A stretch of DNA of 46,243 bases, taken from Mycobacterium sp. KBS0706. GTDB taxonomy: Bacteria; Pseudomonadota; Alphaproteobacteria; DSM-16000; Inquilinaceae. How positions within the stretch are numbered: the first letter of the stretch is position 1; every line of letters begins with the position of its first letter. The stretch is from NCBI RefSeq assembly GCF_005938675.2, contig NZ_VCCH02000065.1, positions 1 through 46,243 of the forward strand, read 5' to 3'. The position numbers and the translations under genes are program-made. Under the pieces are notes generated by a model that saw only the letters and a list, made by a program, of their open reading frames with translations, did no database searches and was not told the DNA's origin. Of this stretch, positions 18,599-26,813 are shown one piece after another.

Positions 18599-18839
18599 AG
18601 TCGGGGTCGTCGTCGTCGAGCAGGGCAACGGCCAGCGTGCAGACGATCGCGCTCTTCTCGTTGTCGGACATCGGGACCTCCGAATGCATGATCAGCTGCC
18701 GCAGCCATGTCGCCAGCTCCACTGGCGACATTCTCTCCTCGCGGACCTGATCGAGCATCGCCCGGGTCATACGGGCGGCGCATTCGAACCTTGCTCGGTC
18801 ACTGAGCGGTGTGATTTTGGGCGTCGGCGAATGTTTCAT
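18528..18839 (-). CDS. Hypothetical protein facing the sigma factor
   Basis: A 103-residue protein with no recognised family. It is soluble and acidic in its second half (AVALLDDDDPDFNPSRLMDL), with helix-rich text before it. Its 3' end overlaps the 3' end of the sigma factor gene by 71 bases on the other strand. No ribosome binding site is obvious before the ATG at 18839. Codon bias supports coding in this frame. Because it faces a stress sigma factor, it could be a regulatory partner, but nothing in the sequence shows an anti-sigma motif. Confidence 0.6.
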   Translation of the reverse strand: MKHSPTPKITPLSDRARFECAARMTRAMLDQVREERMSPVELATWLRQLIMHSEVPMSDNEKSAIVCTLAVALLDDDDPDFNPSRLMDLVDASDQAIAIGRLV

Positions 18840-19031
18840 CGGTTGGTGGGTAACGGAGCAAAGCCCTGTTCCAATCTTTGTGCCCTCCGGCGGTTTTATT
18901 TTTCGGGTCGCGCGAATGTGACGGCCTCACTGACCGATCCATGGATTTCGGAAGAATTCGTCCGGGATGCCGAGTTACGTGGGCATTCGCTTCGGCCACC
19001 CCGGAGTCCGGCTCATGAAGGGACGGATGAG

Positions 19032-19670
19032 ATGATGTACCTTTCCCCCCGGCCCTCGCAGCGCGTCCTGGTTCTCGGCCGATCGCCGGCGGTCAACCAG
19101 AGTGTGGTGGGGCCGCTTCTCGCGCTCGGCATCCCAGTCCAGGGGTCGACCGATCCTGAGGAAGCCGCCCGACAATTCGACGCTGCCGATTTCGACCTGA
19201 TCGTCTTCGGGCGTGGCGTCGTCGGGCCGTTGAGCGAGCGGTTGACGCGTGACTTTACCCTGCAGAATCGCGACATCCGATGGATCGCCGCCGTCGCCCC
19301 GGCGGCGGTCAGGCAGATCCTCTCGGCGCTCGATCACGATCCGCGGCTGCCCCGACACGCCATGAACTTCCGGGTGATGGAGGACGGCCCGGACTGCCTG
19401 GTGCGGGCCACGGTCCTGACGCCCTGCACCGTGACCATCGAGATTTACCATCACCCCGGCGCGGGCGCCCCCGCCGCCGGGCTTGTCGACCGATCCGAGA
19501 CTGAGCCCGGCCCCTTCGAGCGTCGGGTCGCGGGCCGTCATCTCGAACAGGCGCACACGCTCCTGATGACGCTGGGTGGGAACGAGTACTTCCTGCACCC
19601 GATCAGTTCGCCTCCGACACAGACGGCTTCGGAAGAACAACCTCCATCTTCGCCACGGAAGATCAACTGA
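19032..19670 (+). CDS. Receiver-like hypothetical protein
   Basis: A 212-residue protein. Its first 115 residues resemble a receiver-type Rossmann fold (RVLVLGRSPAVNQSVVGPLL; DFDLIVFGRG; IRWIAAVAPAAV), but the usual acceptor Asp is replaced by the FGRGVV segment, and the acidic pocket is not obvious. The rest (about 120-212) is unrecognised. Two adjacent ATGs (19032, 19035) sit after GGACGG. It follows the stress genes and precedes a truncated SDR gene. It may be a phosphorylation-independent regulator; this is an inference. Confidence 0.65.
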   Translation: MMYLSPRPSQRVLVLGRSPAVNQSVVGPLLALGIPVQGSTDPEEAARQFDAADFDLIVFGRGVVGPLSERLTRDFTLQNRDIRWIAAVAPAAVRQILSALDHDPRLPRHAMNFRVMEDGPDCLVRATVLTPCTVTIEIYHHPGAGAPAAGLVDRSETEPGPFERRVAGRHLEQAHTLLMTLGGNEYFLHPISSPPTQTASEEQPPSSPRKIN

Positions 19671-19744
19671 AAGCAAGAGACGGGGTTTGATCCTCAGTGG
19701 GTTGCTCACGTCTTCGTCATCAATGCAAGAAAAAGGAATTCGAG

Positions 19745-19815
19745 ATGCTTGCCCTCATTCGAAAAGTCGCCATCGTGACCGGGGCCAGTTCCGGAATTGG
19801 CCGCGCGACCGCGTT
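19745..19815 (+). pseudogene. Short-chain dehydrogenase (SDR), N-terminal stub
   Basis: The start ATG at 19745 follows AAGGAATTCGAG. Only about 23 codons remain: MLALIRKVAIVTGASSGIGR-type text, where TGASSGIG is the NAD(P)-binding motif of classical SDR enzymes. After about 19815 the frame runs into an unrelated sequence that includes an IS-end-like segment (19844-19877). The remainder of the enzyme is absent. The loss of the gene is thus linked to a mobile-element event. Confidence 0.75.
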
Positions 19816-19843
19816 GTGGCGGATCGGCCGCCGCTTGTCGTTT

Positions 19844-19877
19844 GTAAATCGGCATGGGGTCCAAACGCCGATCGGGG
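19844..19877 (+). repeat. IS-end-like sequence related to the 1278-1337 palindrome
   Basis: The sequence beginning GTAAATCGGCATGGGGTC aligns with one arm of the palindrome at 1278-1337 (GTGAATCGGCACGGGGTC), and the two share CGCCGATCGG a few bases later. It lies immediately after the truncated SDR gene. It is best explained as the residue of an insertion sequence; no transposase is nearby. Confidence 0.45.
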
Positions 19878-20267
19878 CGGCAAGGGCCAATTTCACTCGA
19901 TACTGAGGGGTCCCGACCTTGCGCCTACTCACACTTGGGGACCAAATTGCTCGGCGCCTCCGACTTACGCTCTGGAGGGCCATTTCCGTGCGGGGTAGAA
20001 GCTATAACCCAAATGATCCATAAAATATTATGTAATCCGCTTGACTCTCCCGAGCTCGCTCAGGCTTTATATCCCCATCCACCATGCAGTCGTGGATCAT
20101 AGTGGATAGGTTATGGTTCGAAATCGTTAAGGCTGGTGCGGATTGCTCCGCAGCAGGCGACGCAACGCTAGAATTTCTATTACTCGAAATACTTCAAATC
20201 CACTTGCCCGGCCTGTCGATCCCCAGCTAGGCAAATCTGTTGCGTCGACTTTTTGCAGGAGAGATTC
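19878..20267. other. AT-richer gene-free stretch with possible promoter
   Basis: No gene was recognised. The stretch is less GC-rich than its surroundings. TTGACT at 20041-20046 and TTTATA at 20066-20071 are separated by 19 bases and could form a sigma-70-type promoter for the LuxR-type gene at 20268, although the spacing is longer than ideal. Confidence 0.35.
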
Positions 20268-21110
20268 GTGATAGCCTATAGAGCTGTAAGGCTGGCCGCG
20301 ATCAGCACCGTCGATCATGAAGATGACACGGCGCCTCCTCAGTCGATTCTTCGGCCCGATGTCCACACCACAGACCGTGTCGCTGTCGCCGCGCCACCGC
20401 CGATGCCGTCCAAAGGAGATGTGCCGCTGATCTCGATCATCGATCCCCGCACCCTCAACCGGGACAGCTTGGCGCGGGCGCTCGAGGTGACGGAGAGCCG
20501 GTTCCGCAGCCACACATTTGCCTGCCTCGGCGACTGGCTGCAGAATGAGCAGATCCGTGAGGAGACGGTGGCAGTGCTGCTGGGCATCGGCGCGACGGAT
20601 GCGGACGATCCGGGTCTGGCGGAAGACATTCAGCTCCTAGCGCGGGAGTTCGGCCACATCCCGGCGATCGTGATGGGAGACGTCGAGGACCCGTTCCATG
20701 TGCTCAAGATCCTGGGACACGGCGCCCGGGGATACATTCCGACCAGCGTCAGCCTGCCCGTTGCCGTCGAGGCCATCTCGCTTGCCCGGGCCGGCGGCCT
20801 GTTCGTGCCGGCCAGCAGCCTGATGCAATCCCAGCGGACGCCATCTGAACGATCCCAGGCCCCTTCCTCCGTGGTCCAACTGCTCACCGAGCGGCAAGCG
20901 GCCGTCGCCGAGGCGATTTCCATGGGCAAGGCCAACAAGATCATCGCTCTTGAGCTGAACCTCTGCGAGAGCACGGTGAAGGTCCATGTCCGCAGCATCA
21001 TGAGGAAGCTTCAGGCCCGCAATCGCACCGAGATTGCCTTCAAGCTCCACAATTTGGCGCCGCGCCGGGCCGGCCCCGCCAAGGCCTGGTCACCGGCCAT
21101 GGCCGCCTGA
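20268..21110 (+). CDS. LuxR-type regulator with degenerate receiver
   Basis: A protein of about 280 residues. The C-terminal HTH is of the LuxR/NarL type: LLTERQAAVAEAISMGKANK, IALELNLCESTVKVHVRSIM and RKLQARNRTEIAFKL. The N-terminal 120-170 residues resemble a receiver domain, but the segment VAVLLGIGATDADD lacks the acceptor Asp at its normal place. The GTG at 20268 follows GGAGA and is preferred to the TTG at 20253. Such degenerate regulators often act by protein contact rather than phosphorylation. Targets are unknown; no gene follows closely on the same strand. Confidence 0.85.
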   Translation: MIAYRAVRLAAISTVDHEDDTAPPQSILRPDVHTTDRVAVAAPPPMPSKGDVPLISIIDPRTLNRDSLARALEVTESRFRSHTFACLGDWLQNEQIREETVAVLLGIGATDADDPGLAEDIQLLAREFGHIPAIVMGDVEDPFHVLKILGHGARGYIPTSVSLPVAVEAISLARAGGLFVPASSLMQSQRTPSERSQAPSSVVQLLTERQAAVAEAISMGKANKIIALELNLCESTVKVHVRSIMRKLQARNRTEIAFKLHNLAPRRAGPAKAWSPAMAA

Positions 21111-21439
21111 GCCGACAGGCGGAGTATGTGCCAGCAGTAGATGGCGCTCCGTCCAACCAGCCGGACCCCAAGCGCGGCGGCGCGGCGTGCGGTAGTCTGC
21201 GCACCGAGACCTGCTGGTTGGCTGGCACATCCAATTGATCACCGCCTCGCGAGATCGATGGCGGACATTGATGGCGGCTCAAGCCAACTGTCAAGCACTT
21301 CGGGGTTCAGGGGCGGAATTCGTCCTGGCTGGGTCTTGATAGATGCCAATTGATAGCGGCCAGCCGCGCAATCGTGTTAAATTCAAATAGATATTGCGCG
21401 CCCCGTGTTTGGGTGGCGTCGTCAAAAGGCCTTGCGCCG
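21111..21439. other. Gene-free stretch
   Basis: About 330 bases before the cyclase gene show no convincing gene. AAAGG at 21425-21429 is the likely ribosome binding site of the next gene. No repeat was recognised. Confidence 0.4.
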
Positions 21440-22435
21440 ATGAATAAGCCTGCGCCGATCGTCCTGCGACGTCTCGCCGCCATCTTCAGCGCCGATGTGG
21501 CCGGCTACACCCGCCTGATGAACATCGATGAGGCCGGCACACTCCGTCTGCTCGGCTCCCATCGCGAGGTGATGGATCGCCTGATCGCGCAGTATGGTGG
21601 GCGCGTCGCCAACACCGCGGGCGATGGCCTGCTTGCTGAATTTCCGAGCGCCGTCGATGCGCTCCAATGCGCACTCGGCATCCAGGAAAGAATTGCCGCG
21701 GTGAATGAGGAGGTGCCAGAGGAGCGCCAAGTCACCTTTCGCATGGGTATTCACGTCGGCGAGGCGATGGTCAGGAGCGGCGACCTCTTTGGCGACGTAG
21801 TGAATGTCGCTGCGCGAATGCAGGGCTTGGCACAGCCAGGATCGGTGTGCGTGTCGGGCGCGACGTTTGACTATGTGCACACGGGGCTATCGTTGGACTT
21901 CGACGACCTCGGCGCGCGGCACGTCAAAAACCTTGAAGCGCCCGTCCGCGCGTACTTGGCGCGTCCGTCCGGGCGCCCGCTATCACGAGCTCTTCCGCCT
22001 GTTCATCGCCGCGCGGAAGCACATCTGGCGCGGCGCTTCCATGAGCTCTGCCATGCTGCGGCATTGAAGGTCACGCACACAGACGATCTCCAGCCGAGGG
22101 AATTCGGAGTCATCGCATCGGTGCATGACGCTCCCGGGATCGACCAGGAGCGGCTGGCCGAGCGGATGGGCCTCAATCTGGCGACCGCCCGACGGATTGT
22201 TAAGCGCCTTGAGGGCCGGGGCGTCATTGAGCGTTCGCGGCAGGTGACCGGCGGGCGCTCCCGAGTGCTTGGTGTCACGCCGGTGGGCGCAGAAATTCTT
22301 CAGCGCATGCGCCCAGCCATCCGCGCCGCCCACGACCGTATCATGGCTCCGCTTTCGGAACGCGAGCGAGAAATACTCACCGAACTTCTGGCAAGGGTCA
22401 TTAAGACCAGGGACATCAAGGCCAGCAACGGTTGA
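21440..22435 (+). CDS. Class III nucleotide cyclase fused to MarR-type domain
   Basis: A 331-residue protein with two parts. Residues 8-170 are a class III adenylate/guanylate cyclase: AAIFSADVAGYTRLM with the first metal Asp, NTAGDGLLAEF with the second, FRMGIHVGEA and GDVVNVAARMQ with the transition-state Asn/Arg. Residues about 190-325 read as a MarR-family winged helix: LQPREFGVIASVHDAPGIDQ, LAERMGLNLATARRIVKRLE, GRGVIERSRQVTGGRSRVLG, VTPVGAEILQRMRP. The cyclase is complete enough to be active. MarR fusion is unusual and suggests that nucleotide production and DNA binding or ligand sensing are coupled. The ATG at 21440 is supported by AAAGG; longer upstream start is unlikely. Confidence 0.85.
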   Translation: MNKPAPIVLRRLAAIFSADVAGYTRLMNIDEAGTLRLLGSHREVMDRLIAQYGGRVANTAGDGLLAEFPSAVDALQCALGIQERIAAVNEEVPEERQVTFRMGIHVGEAMVRSGDLFGDVVNVAARMQGLAQPGSVCVSGATFDYVHTGLSLDFDDLGARHVKNLEAPVRAYLARPSGRPLSRALPPVHRRAEAHLARRFHELCHAAALKVTHTDDLQPREFGVIASVHDAPGIDQERLAERMGLNLATARRIVKRLEGRGVIERSRQVTGGRSRVLGVTPVGAEILQRMRPAIRAAHDRIMAPLSEREREILTELLARVIKTRDIKASNG

Positions 22436-23457
22436 TAAAGGACATCCGCAAAGCTTCCTTGTTGACCTGATTTAAGGCCTAATGGACGTGTGGCTCCGGC
22501 CTGATACACTCGGGTTGCTCCAGGCCGAGGAAATGAATGTGCTCGGGCTGTCACCCGACACACGGCCTTGCGGCTATAGTATTTCTACCCGTACTGACAG
22601 GCTCGGGAAGGAACGCACGGAGCGTAAGGGTCACCCGAGAGGGTGGCCCTTCACGATCGGCGATCCTCTGGCGCGCAGCGTCACGCACTTCGCTCAGAAC
22701 ATGCCGAGCTGGGTACTGACAACCCGCGCACGTCGGCACCCGATGGCCTCCGCACCTATGCCAACCCGCTGGGAATCGCCGACCGCATCGATCGTGGCGT
22801 CGTCGTCGACCGCGTCACCAACGTCTTCGAGTAGCCCGGTACCTGCCGGATGCCGGATGCCGTGTAGAGCTGACGGGACCTGGATGGGCCGCCGCCATGG
22901 CCTGGTGGCGTCGCCGCAAAGCCCACGGGGACGGCAGCCGGCCGTTTGACGCGGGCTGCGACGGTGTGCAAAGCGGTGATTGCCGGAAGATCCGACCTTC
23001 GGTACGAGAGACTGCTTAGGGTCACGTGCGATCAGGTCCGCTTCGAAGAGCCGAATGCGTTGGCCGGTTTTGGGCATCCTACTCGGGCCGACTTGATCGG
23101 GAAGGGGCCGGATCCAGCCAATTCGGTCTATGTCCGCTGTCGGAACGCCGGCGCTGTGGCCGCATATGGCGCTCTCCAGAAGCGCGATCGCCGAGCCGAC
23201 GACGGCAGGAGCATCCGGGTCACGACCGGCAAGATCGTTGGAATAATCTGTCTGTTTCATGAAGGCCCGCTCGGGATTACCTCAGCTCACGCGAGCGGAG
23301 CGGCACGAGGCCTGAGCCCATCCGCAATCACCCAATGTCCCGAATTCGTCATCCCCATGACGACTGCGAGCCGGACGGCGCGAGCACTCTGGTCCTAGGG
23401 TCGACACCTTCTGCAATCTCCGCGACCTAGGAGACCCGCCTTGCTCTCGACGGCCGC
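22436..23457. other. 1-kb stretch without recognised gene
   Basis: Open frames exist on both strands, but none has a recognised motif and ribosome binding site together. The plus-strand text ending at 22834 (YANPLGIADRIDRGVVVDRV) looks somewhat protein-like and may be a remnant of a gene. I see no repeats or RNA gene. Confidence 0.35.
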
Positions 23458-25152
23458 ATGACCGGCGCGCTGAAACTCCTGACTCTCGCCGGCTATGTAG
23501 CGCTCCTGCTGTGGGGCGTGCACATGGTCTCGACCGGGGTGATGCGGGCCTTCGGCTCGGATCTGCGCCGGGTGCTGGGCCGGAGCCTGCGCTATCGCCT
23601 CAACGCCTTCCTGGTTGGGCTCGGGGTGACCGCCGCGCTCCAGAGCAGCACCGCCACCGCGCTGATGGCGACGTCGTTCGTCGCCTCCGGCGTGATCGGC
23701 CTGGCTCCGGCGCTTGGGGTGATGCTCGGCGCCAATGTGGGCACCACCCTGATCGTGCAGGTGCTGTCATTCAAGATCGCCCTGGTCGCGCCGATTCTGA
23801 TCCTGGTTGGCGTCATCGCCTTCAAGCACGGCGGCCGCACCCGCACCCGCTATCTCGGCCGGGTCTGGATCGGTCTTGGGCTGATCCTCCTGGCGCTGCA
23901 CCTGCTGGTGGTGGCCATCGAACCGGCGGCCGAGGTGCCGTCGGTGCGGGCGGTGTTCGGCGTCGTTGCCTCGGCCCCGGCGCTCGGCGTGCTGATTGCG
24001 GCCGGCCTGGCGTGGGCCGCCCATTCCTCCGTCGCGGTCGTGCTGCTGGTGATGTCGCTCGCCGGGGCCGGGGTGATCGAGCCGGCGGCGGTGGTCGCGC
24101 TGGTGCTGGGCGCCAATCTCGGCAGCGCGATCAACCCGGTGCTGGAGGGCGCCGGCAGTGGCAACCCTGCCGTCCGCCGGCTGCCGGTCGGCAACCTTCT
24201 GATCCGCGTCGTAGGTCTCGTCGTCGCGCTGCCGCTGGCCACCCTGGTCGCCGACCTGCTGCTCTGGCTGAATCCTGACCCGGCGCGCCTGGCCGCCAAT
24301 GTCCACACCGCCTTCAATCTCGTGCTCGCCATTCCCTTCGTCATCGCCCTGCCGGCGGCGGCAAGGCTGCTGGAATGGCTGCTGCCCGACCGGCCGGAGA
24401 ACCTTCAGGACCCGGGCGCGCCGCTCCATCTCGACGAGGGCGCCCTCTCCGACCCGCACCTTGCCTTGGCCAACGCCGCCCGCGAGACTCTGCGCATGGC
24501 CGACATCGTCGAGGGCATGCTGCGCGGGGTGGTCGATGCCTTTCAGGCCGACGACCGCAGGCGCGTCGCCGAGATCAGCCGCATGGACGACGGCGTCGAC
24601 GGCCTGCACCGCGCGATCAAGCTGTATCTGACGAGGATCAGCCGCGACGGCTTCGATGACGAGGCCGGCCGCCGCTATTCCGACGTGCTCAGCTTCGCCA
24701 TCAACCTCGAGCACATCGGCGACATCATCGACAAGAACCTGATGGAGCTGGCGGCCAAGAGGGTGCGGTTCCGCCTGGCCTTCTCGGCCGAGGGCACTGA
24801 GGAGATCCGCGCCATGTGCGAGAGGCTGCTGGCTAACCTGAAGCTCGCCGTCGCCGTATTCATGACCGGCGATGCCCACGCGGCAGCCAGGCTGATCGCC
24901 GAGAAGGAGGTGTTCCGCGAGCTCGAACGCCACGCAACCGAGACGCACTTCCTCCGGCTGCGCGAGGGCCGTCTCGAAAGCATCGAGACCAGCTCGTTGC
25001 ATCTCGACATCCTGCGCGACACGAGGCGCATCAACTCCCACATCTCCGCCGTCGGTTACCCGGCGCTCGATGCCGCCAACGGTGCCCGCCCGATGTCGGT
25101 GCAGGAGCGGTCATCTGGCTGGGCCGAGGCGGCGTTCGACGGCGGCGGCTAG
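23458..25152 (+). CDS. Na/Pi cotransporter family protein with PhoU-like domain
   Basis: A 564-residue membrane protein. The N-terminal two-thirds hold two inverted Na/Pi-cotransport repeats with the QSSTATALM motif near residue 62 and a second AHSSVAVVLLVM near residue 195. GANVGTT and GANLGSA form the matching signatures. The last 220 residues are a PhoU-like helical domain (EISRMDDGVDGLHRAIKLYL; INLEHIGDIIDKNLME). The family imports phosphate with sodium and is sometimes linked to phosphate signalling. The ATG at 23458 is the only good start. It stands alone. Confidence 0.92.
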   Translation: MTGALKLLTLAGYVALLLWGVHMVSTGVMRAFGSDLRRVLGRSLRYRLNAFLVGLGVTAALQSSTATALMATSFVASGVIGLAPALGVMLGANVGTTLIVQVLSFKIALVAPILILVGVIAFKHGGRTRTRYLGRVWIGLGLILLALHLLVVAIEPAAEVPSVRAVFGVVASAPALGVLIAAGLAWAAHSSVAVVLLVMSLAGAGVIEPAAVVALVLGANLGSAINPVLEGAGSGNPAVRRLPVGNLLIRVVGLVVALPLATLVADLLLWLNPDPARLAANVHTAFNLVLAIPFVIALPAAARLLEWLLPDRPENLQDPGAPLHLDEGALSDPHLALANAARETLRMADIVEGMLRGVVDAFQADDRRRVAEISRMDDGVDGLHRAIKLYLTRISRDGFDDEAGRRYSDVLSFAINLEHIGDIIDKNLMELAAKRVRFRLAFSAEGTEEIRAMCERLLANLKLAVAVFMTGDAHAAARLIAEKEVFRELERHATETHFLRLREGRLESIETSSLHLDILRDTRRINSHISAVGYPALDAANGARPMSVQERSSGWAEAAFDGGG

Positions 25153-25437
25153 CGCAAGCGCCGGGGCTGAAGAGGCCGCTCGGAGCATAGTGCCATGACG
25201 GTGTCGGGTTTCGTGCCCCGGCACCATGCCGGCGTACCGAAGAACGATGTGCAGACAGACACTTACGGCGCCGCCTCGCAGAGGTGGTGTCAGTCTTTCA
25301 TCTTGCTTTCGCGCGGCCCCTCCCGCCCCGAGCCCGCCCACCTGCGATCCCTCAAATCCAATCTATCGGTCTCCAGACCCTCGAAACCAGAGAGCGGCCG
25401 GCCGTTTCGACCGCTCTCCGAGCCTCGATCCGGCCTC
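25153..25437. other. Gene-free stretch
   Basis: This convergent intergenic space separates the Na/Pi cotransporter from the minus-strand plasmid block. GGTGTCGGG and CCCCGGCACC around 25200-25225 could form an imperfect hairpin that ends the cotransporter transcript. No gene was recognised. Confidence 0.35.
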
Positions 25438-25797
25438 TCAATCGCCGTTTCGGAACGCGTTTTCGGCGCTGGGAAGGTCATCGAATTCGCGCATGACGAG
25501 CATCATCTGAAGCCTGCGGGAGCGGTCGACGATGCAGGTCGCGACCCGATATCGGCCGCGGAAGATGCTCAGGATGCGCACCCGATCCGAGCCGTCGAAC
25601 TCGTCGTCATCGAAGCTCTCATGAGGTCCGAGATCGCGTTCGGCGATGCGTCCGTCCCAGATGAATTCGCCCAGTTCAGCAGCGACGAACCGCTCGACCA
25701 CGGCGTCAAGTCCGTCGCGTCCGAACTCGATCTCGAGATCACGGACGAGCTGCGGGAAGCGGTCGAACGAAGCGTGCGGATGATCGAAAACGTGCAT
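25438..25797 (-). CDS. Hypothetical protein of plasmid block
   Basis: A 119-residue, acidic protein without recognised domain. The ATG at 25797 is preferred over the one at 25812 because GGAGGAA lies in good position. The text has HPHASFDRFPQLVRDLEIEF and RVRILSIFRGRYRVATCIV, which suggest a mixed alpha/beta fold. It lies downstream of DUF736 and ParB-like genes, the usual order in alphaproteobacterial plasmids and conjugative elements, so it may belong to the same maintenance block. Confidence 0.65.
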   Translation of the reverse strand: MHVFDHPHASFDRFPQLVRDLEIEFGRDGLDAVVERFVAAELGEFIWDGRIAERDLGPHESFDDDEFDGSDRVRILSIFRGRYRVATCIVDRSRRLQMMLVMREFDDLPSAENAFRNGD

Positions 25798-25857
25798 CGG
25801 TTCCTCCGTCATTGAGCCGTCCTCCTCGTCGAGGACATCTTCCGGGAGCAGCCGGCG

Positions 25858-25957
25858 GAGGCTCCGTCAGGGACGCCGAAGGCGCCGCGAAGCGGGGCGT
25901 GGGGGAGCCGAATTGCGATAGCAATTCGGGGGGACCGCGCATCCTTGACGGAGCCTC
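25858..25957. promoter_or_regulatory. Branched palindromic spacer 1
   Basis: GAGGCTCCGTCA (25858-25869) pairs perfectly with TGACGGAGCCTC (25946-25957). Inside is a perfect hairpin, CCGAATTGC - gata - GCAATTCGG (25908-25929), and the segment GCGAAGCGG (25887-25895). It lies 5' of the minus-strand hypothetical gene. This could be a structured leader RNA, a terminator or a protein-binding site. Confidence 0.55.
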
Positions 25958-26098
25958 TGCCTCCGGCTGGTAGGATGGGGAGGCCGAGACGAAGCCCCTG
26001 TCACGGCGGTGCCGATGGGCCGCGGCTCTGTCGGCCGGAGCTGCGATTCCTGGCGAGAAAGCCGCCCCCGCGAGGTGCGAGGGCGGCGGGCCCGAGGC

Positions 26099-26422
26099 TC
26101 AATCGATCGGGTTCCAGATCAGGGCGAAGACGTCCGGGTCGTCCTGTCCGGCGGCGCGGCCGAGATTGGCGTAGAGCTTGCGGGGGCCGAACTCGGGGGC
26201 GGCGAGCGACAGGCTGACATAGGGCTTGCCGGAGGCCTCGCCGGTGCGGATCCAGCCGGCGCCGATCTCGACGCCTTGGGTGAGGACGCGGAAGTCGGGC
26301 TGGGTGTCGCCGGACTTCGAGCTGTTGGGGACGATGTCGATCTCGGCGCGGATGGAGAGGGTTTTGACCTGGCCCTTGTAGCCGCCGGTGGCGAGCTTGG
26401 TGACGTGTCCGATCGCAGACAT
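26099..26422 (-). CDS. DUF736 protein
   Basis: A 107-residue DUF736 protein. The text MSAIGHVTKLATGGYKGQVK, then LSIRAEIDIVPNSSKSGDTQ, then PDFRVLTQGVEIGAGWIRTG, is typical of this family, which is widespread on plasmids, integrative elements and phage-like regions of alphaproteobacteria. Its job is unknown. GGAG sits eight bases before the ATG at 26422. It is the gene downstream of parB in the ancestral block and its upstream region is a structured spacer. Confidence 0.93.
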   Translation of the reverse strand: MSAIGHVTKLATGGYKGQVKTLSIRAEIDIVPNSSKSGDTQPDFRVLTQGVEIGAGWIRTGEASGKPYVSLSLAAPEFGPRKLYANLGRAAGQDDPDVFALIWNPID

Positions 26423-26537
26423 GGTGTGTCTCCTTCTGAGTGTCGCGGGGGCCTGTCCCGCCGCGATGGCGGACCGTCGCGGGCGAGACCGGGCGGCCCG
26501 AACCCGTGAGGGCCGGAGCGGCAGCGAAGGACCCGGA

Positions 26538-26605
26538 CGGACCGGTTTTGTGGAGCGAAGCGGGCGCGAGGAGCCGCCGGAGGCGGCGGGGAGAAAACCG
26601 GTCCG
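26538..26605. promoter_or_regulatory. Branched palindromic spacer 2
   Basis: CGGACCGGTTTT (26538-26549) pairs perfectly with AAAACCGGTCCG (26594-26605). Inside lie GCGAAGCGG (26555-26563) and the hairpin GCCGCC-gga-GGCGGC (26573-26587). It lies in the 391-base space between parB and DUF736, which has no gene. T/A-tract arms could also make it a bidirectional terminator. Confidence 0.5.
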
Positions 26606-26813
26606 GGAGGGTTTTGGGACGGCCGGCGCCGCCCGCAGGTCACACGCCCGAGCGCGGCGGACCAGGCCCCGGCACAGAGCCGGGAGGCACCATGCCGGGC
26701 GGGCAACGCCAGCCTTCGCGGCCGGCAGCAGGGCGCAGAAAAAGGCCGCTCCCGCGCTGGACGGGAGCGGCTCCGGGAAGGGCAGGGACGGCGATCCGTC
26801 CTGCCGCTGCGCC

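Noticed and set aside
22643..22834. Short plus-strand frame ending RIDRGVVVDRVTNVFE
   Set aside because: The text looks somewhat protein-like, but no family, ribosome binding site or intact upstream frame was found; noted only as a possible remnant.
23767..25041. 424-codon minus-strand open frame opposite the Na/Pi cotransporter
   Set aside because: Shadow of a motif-bearing membrane protein gene.
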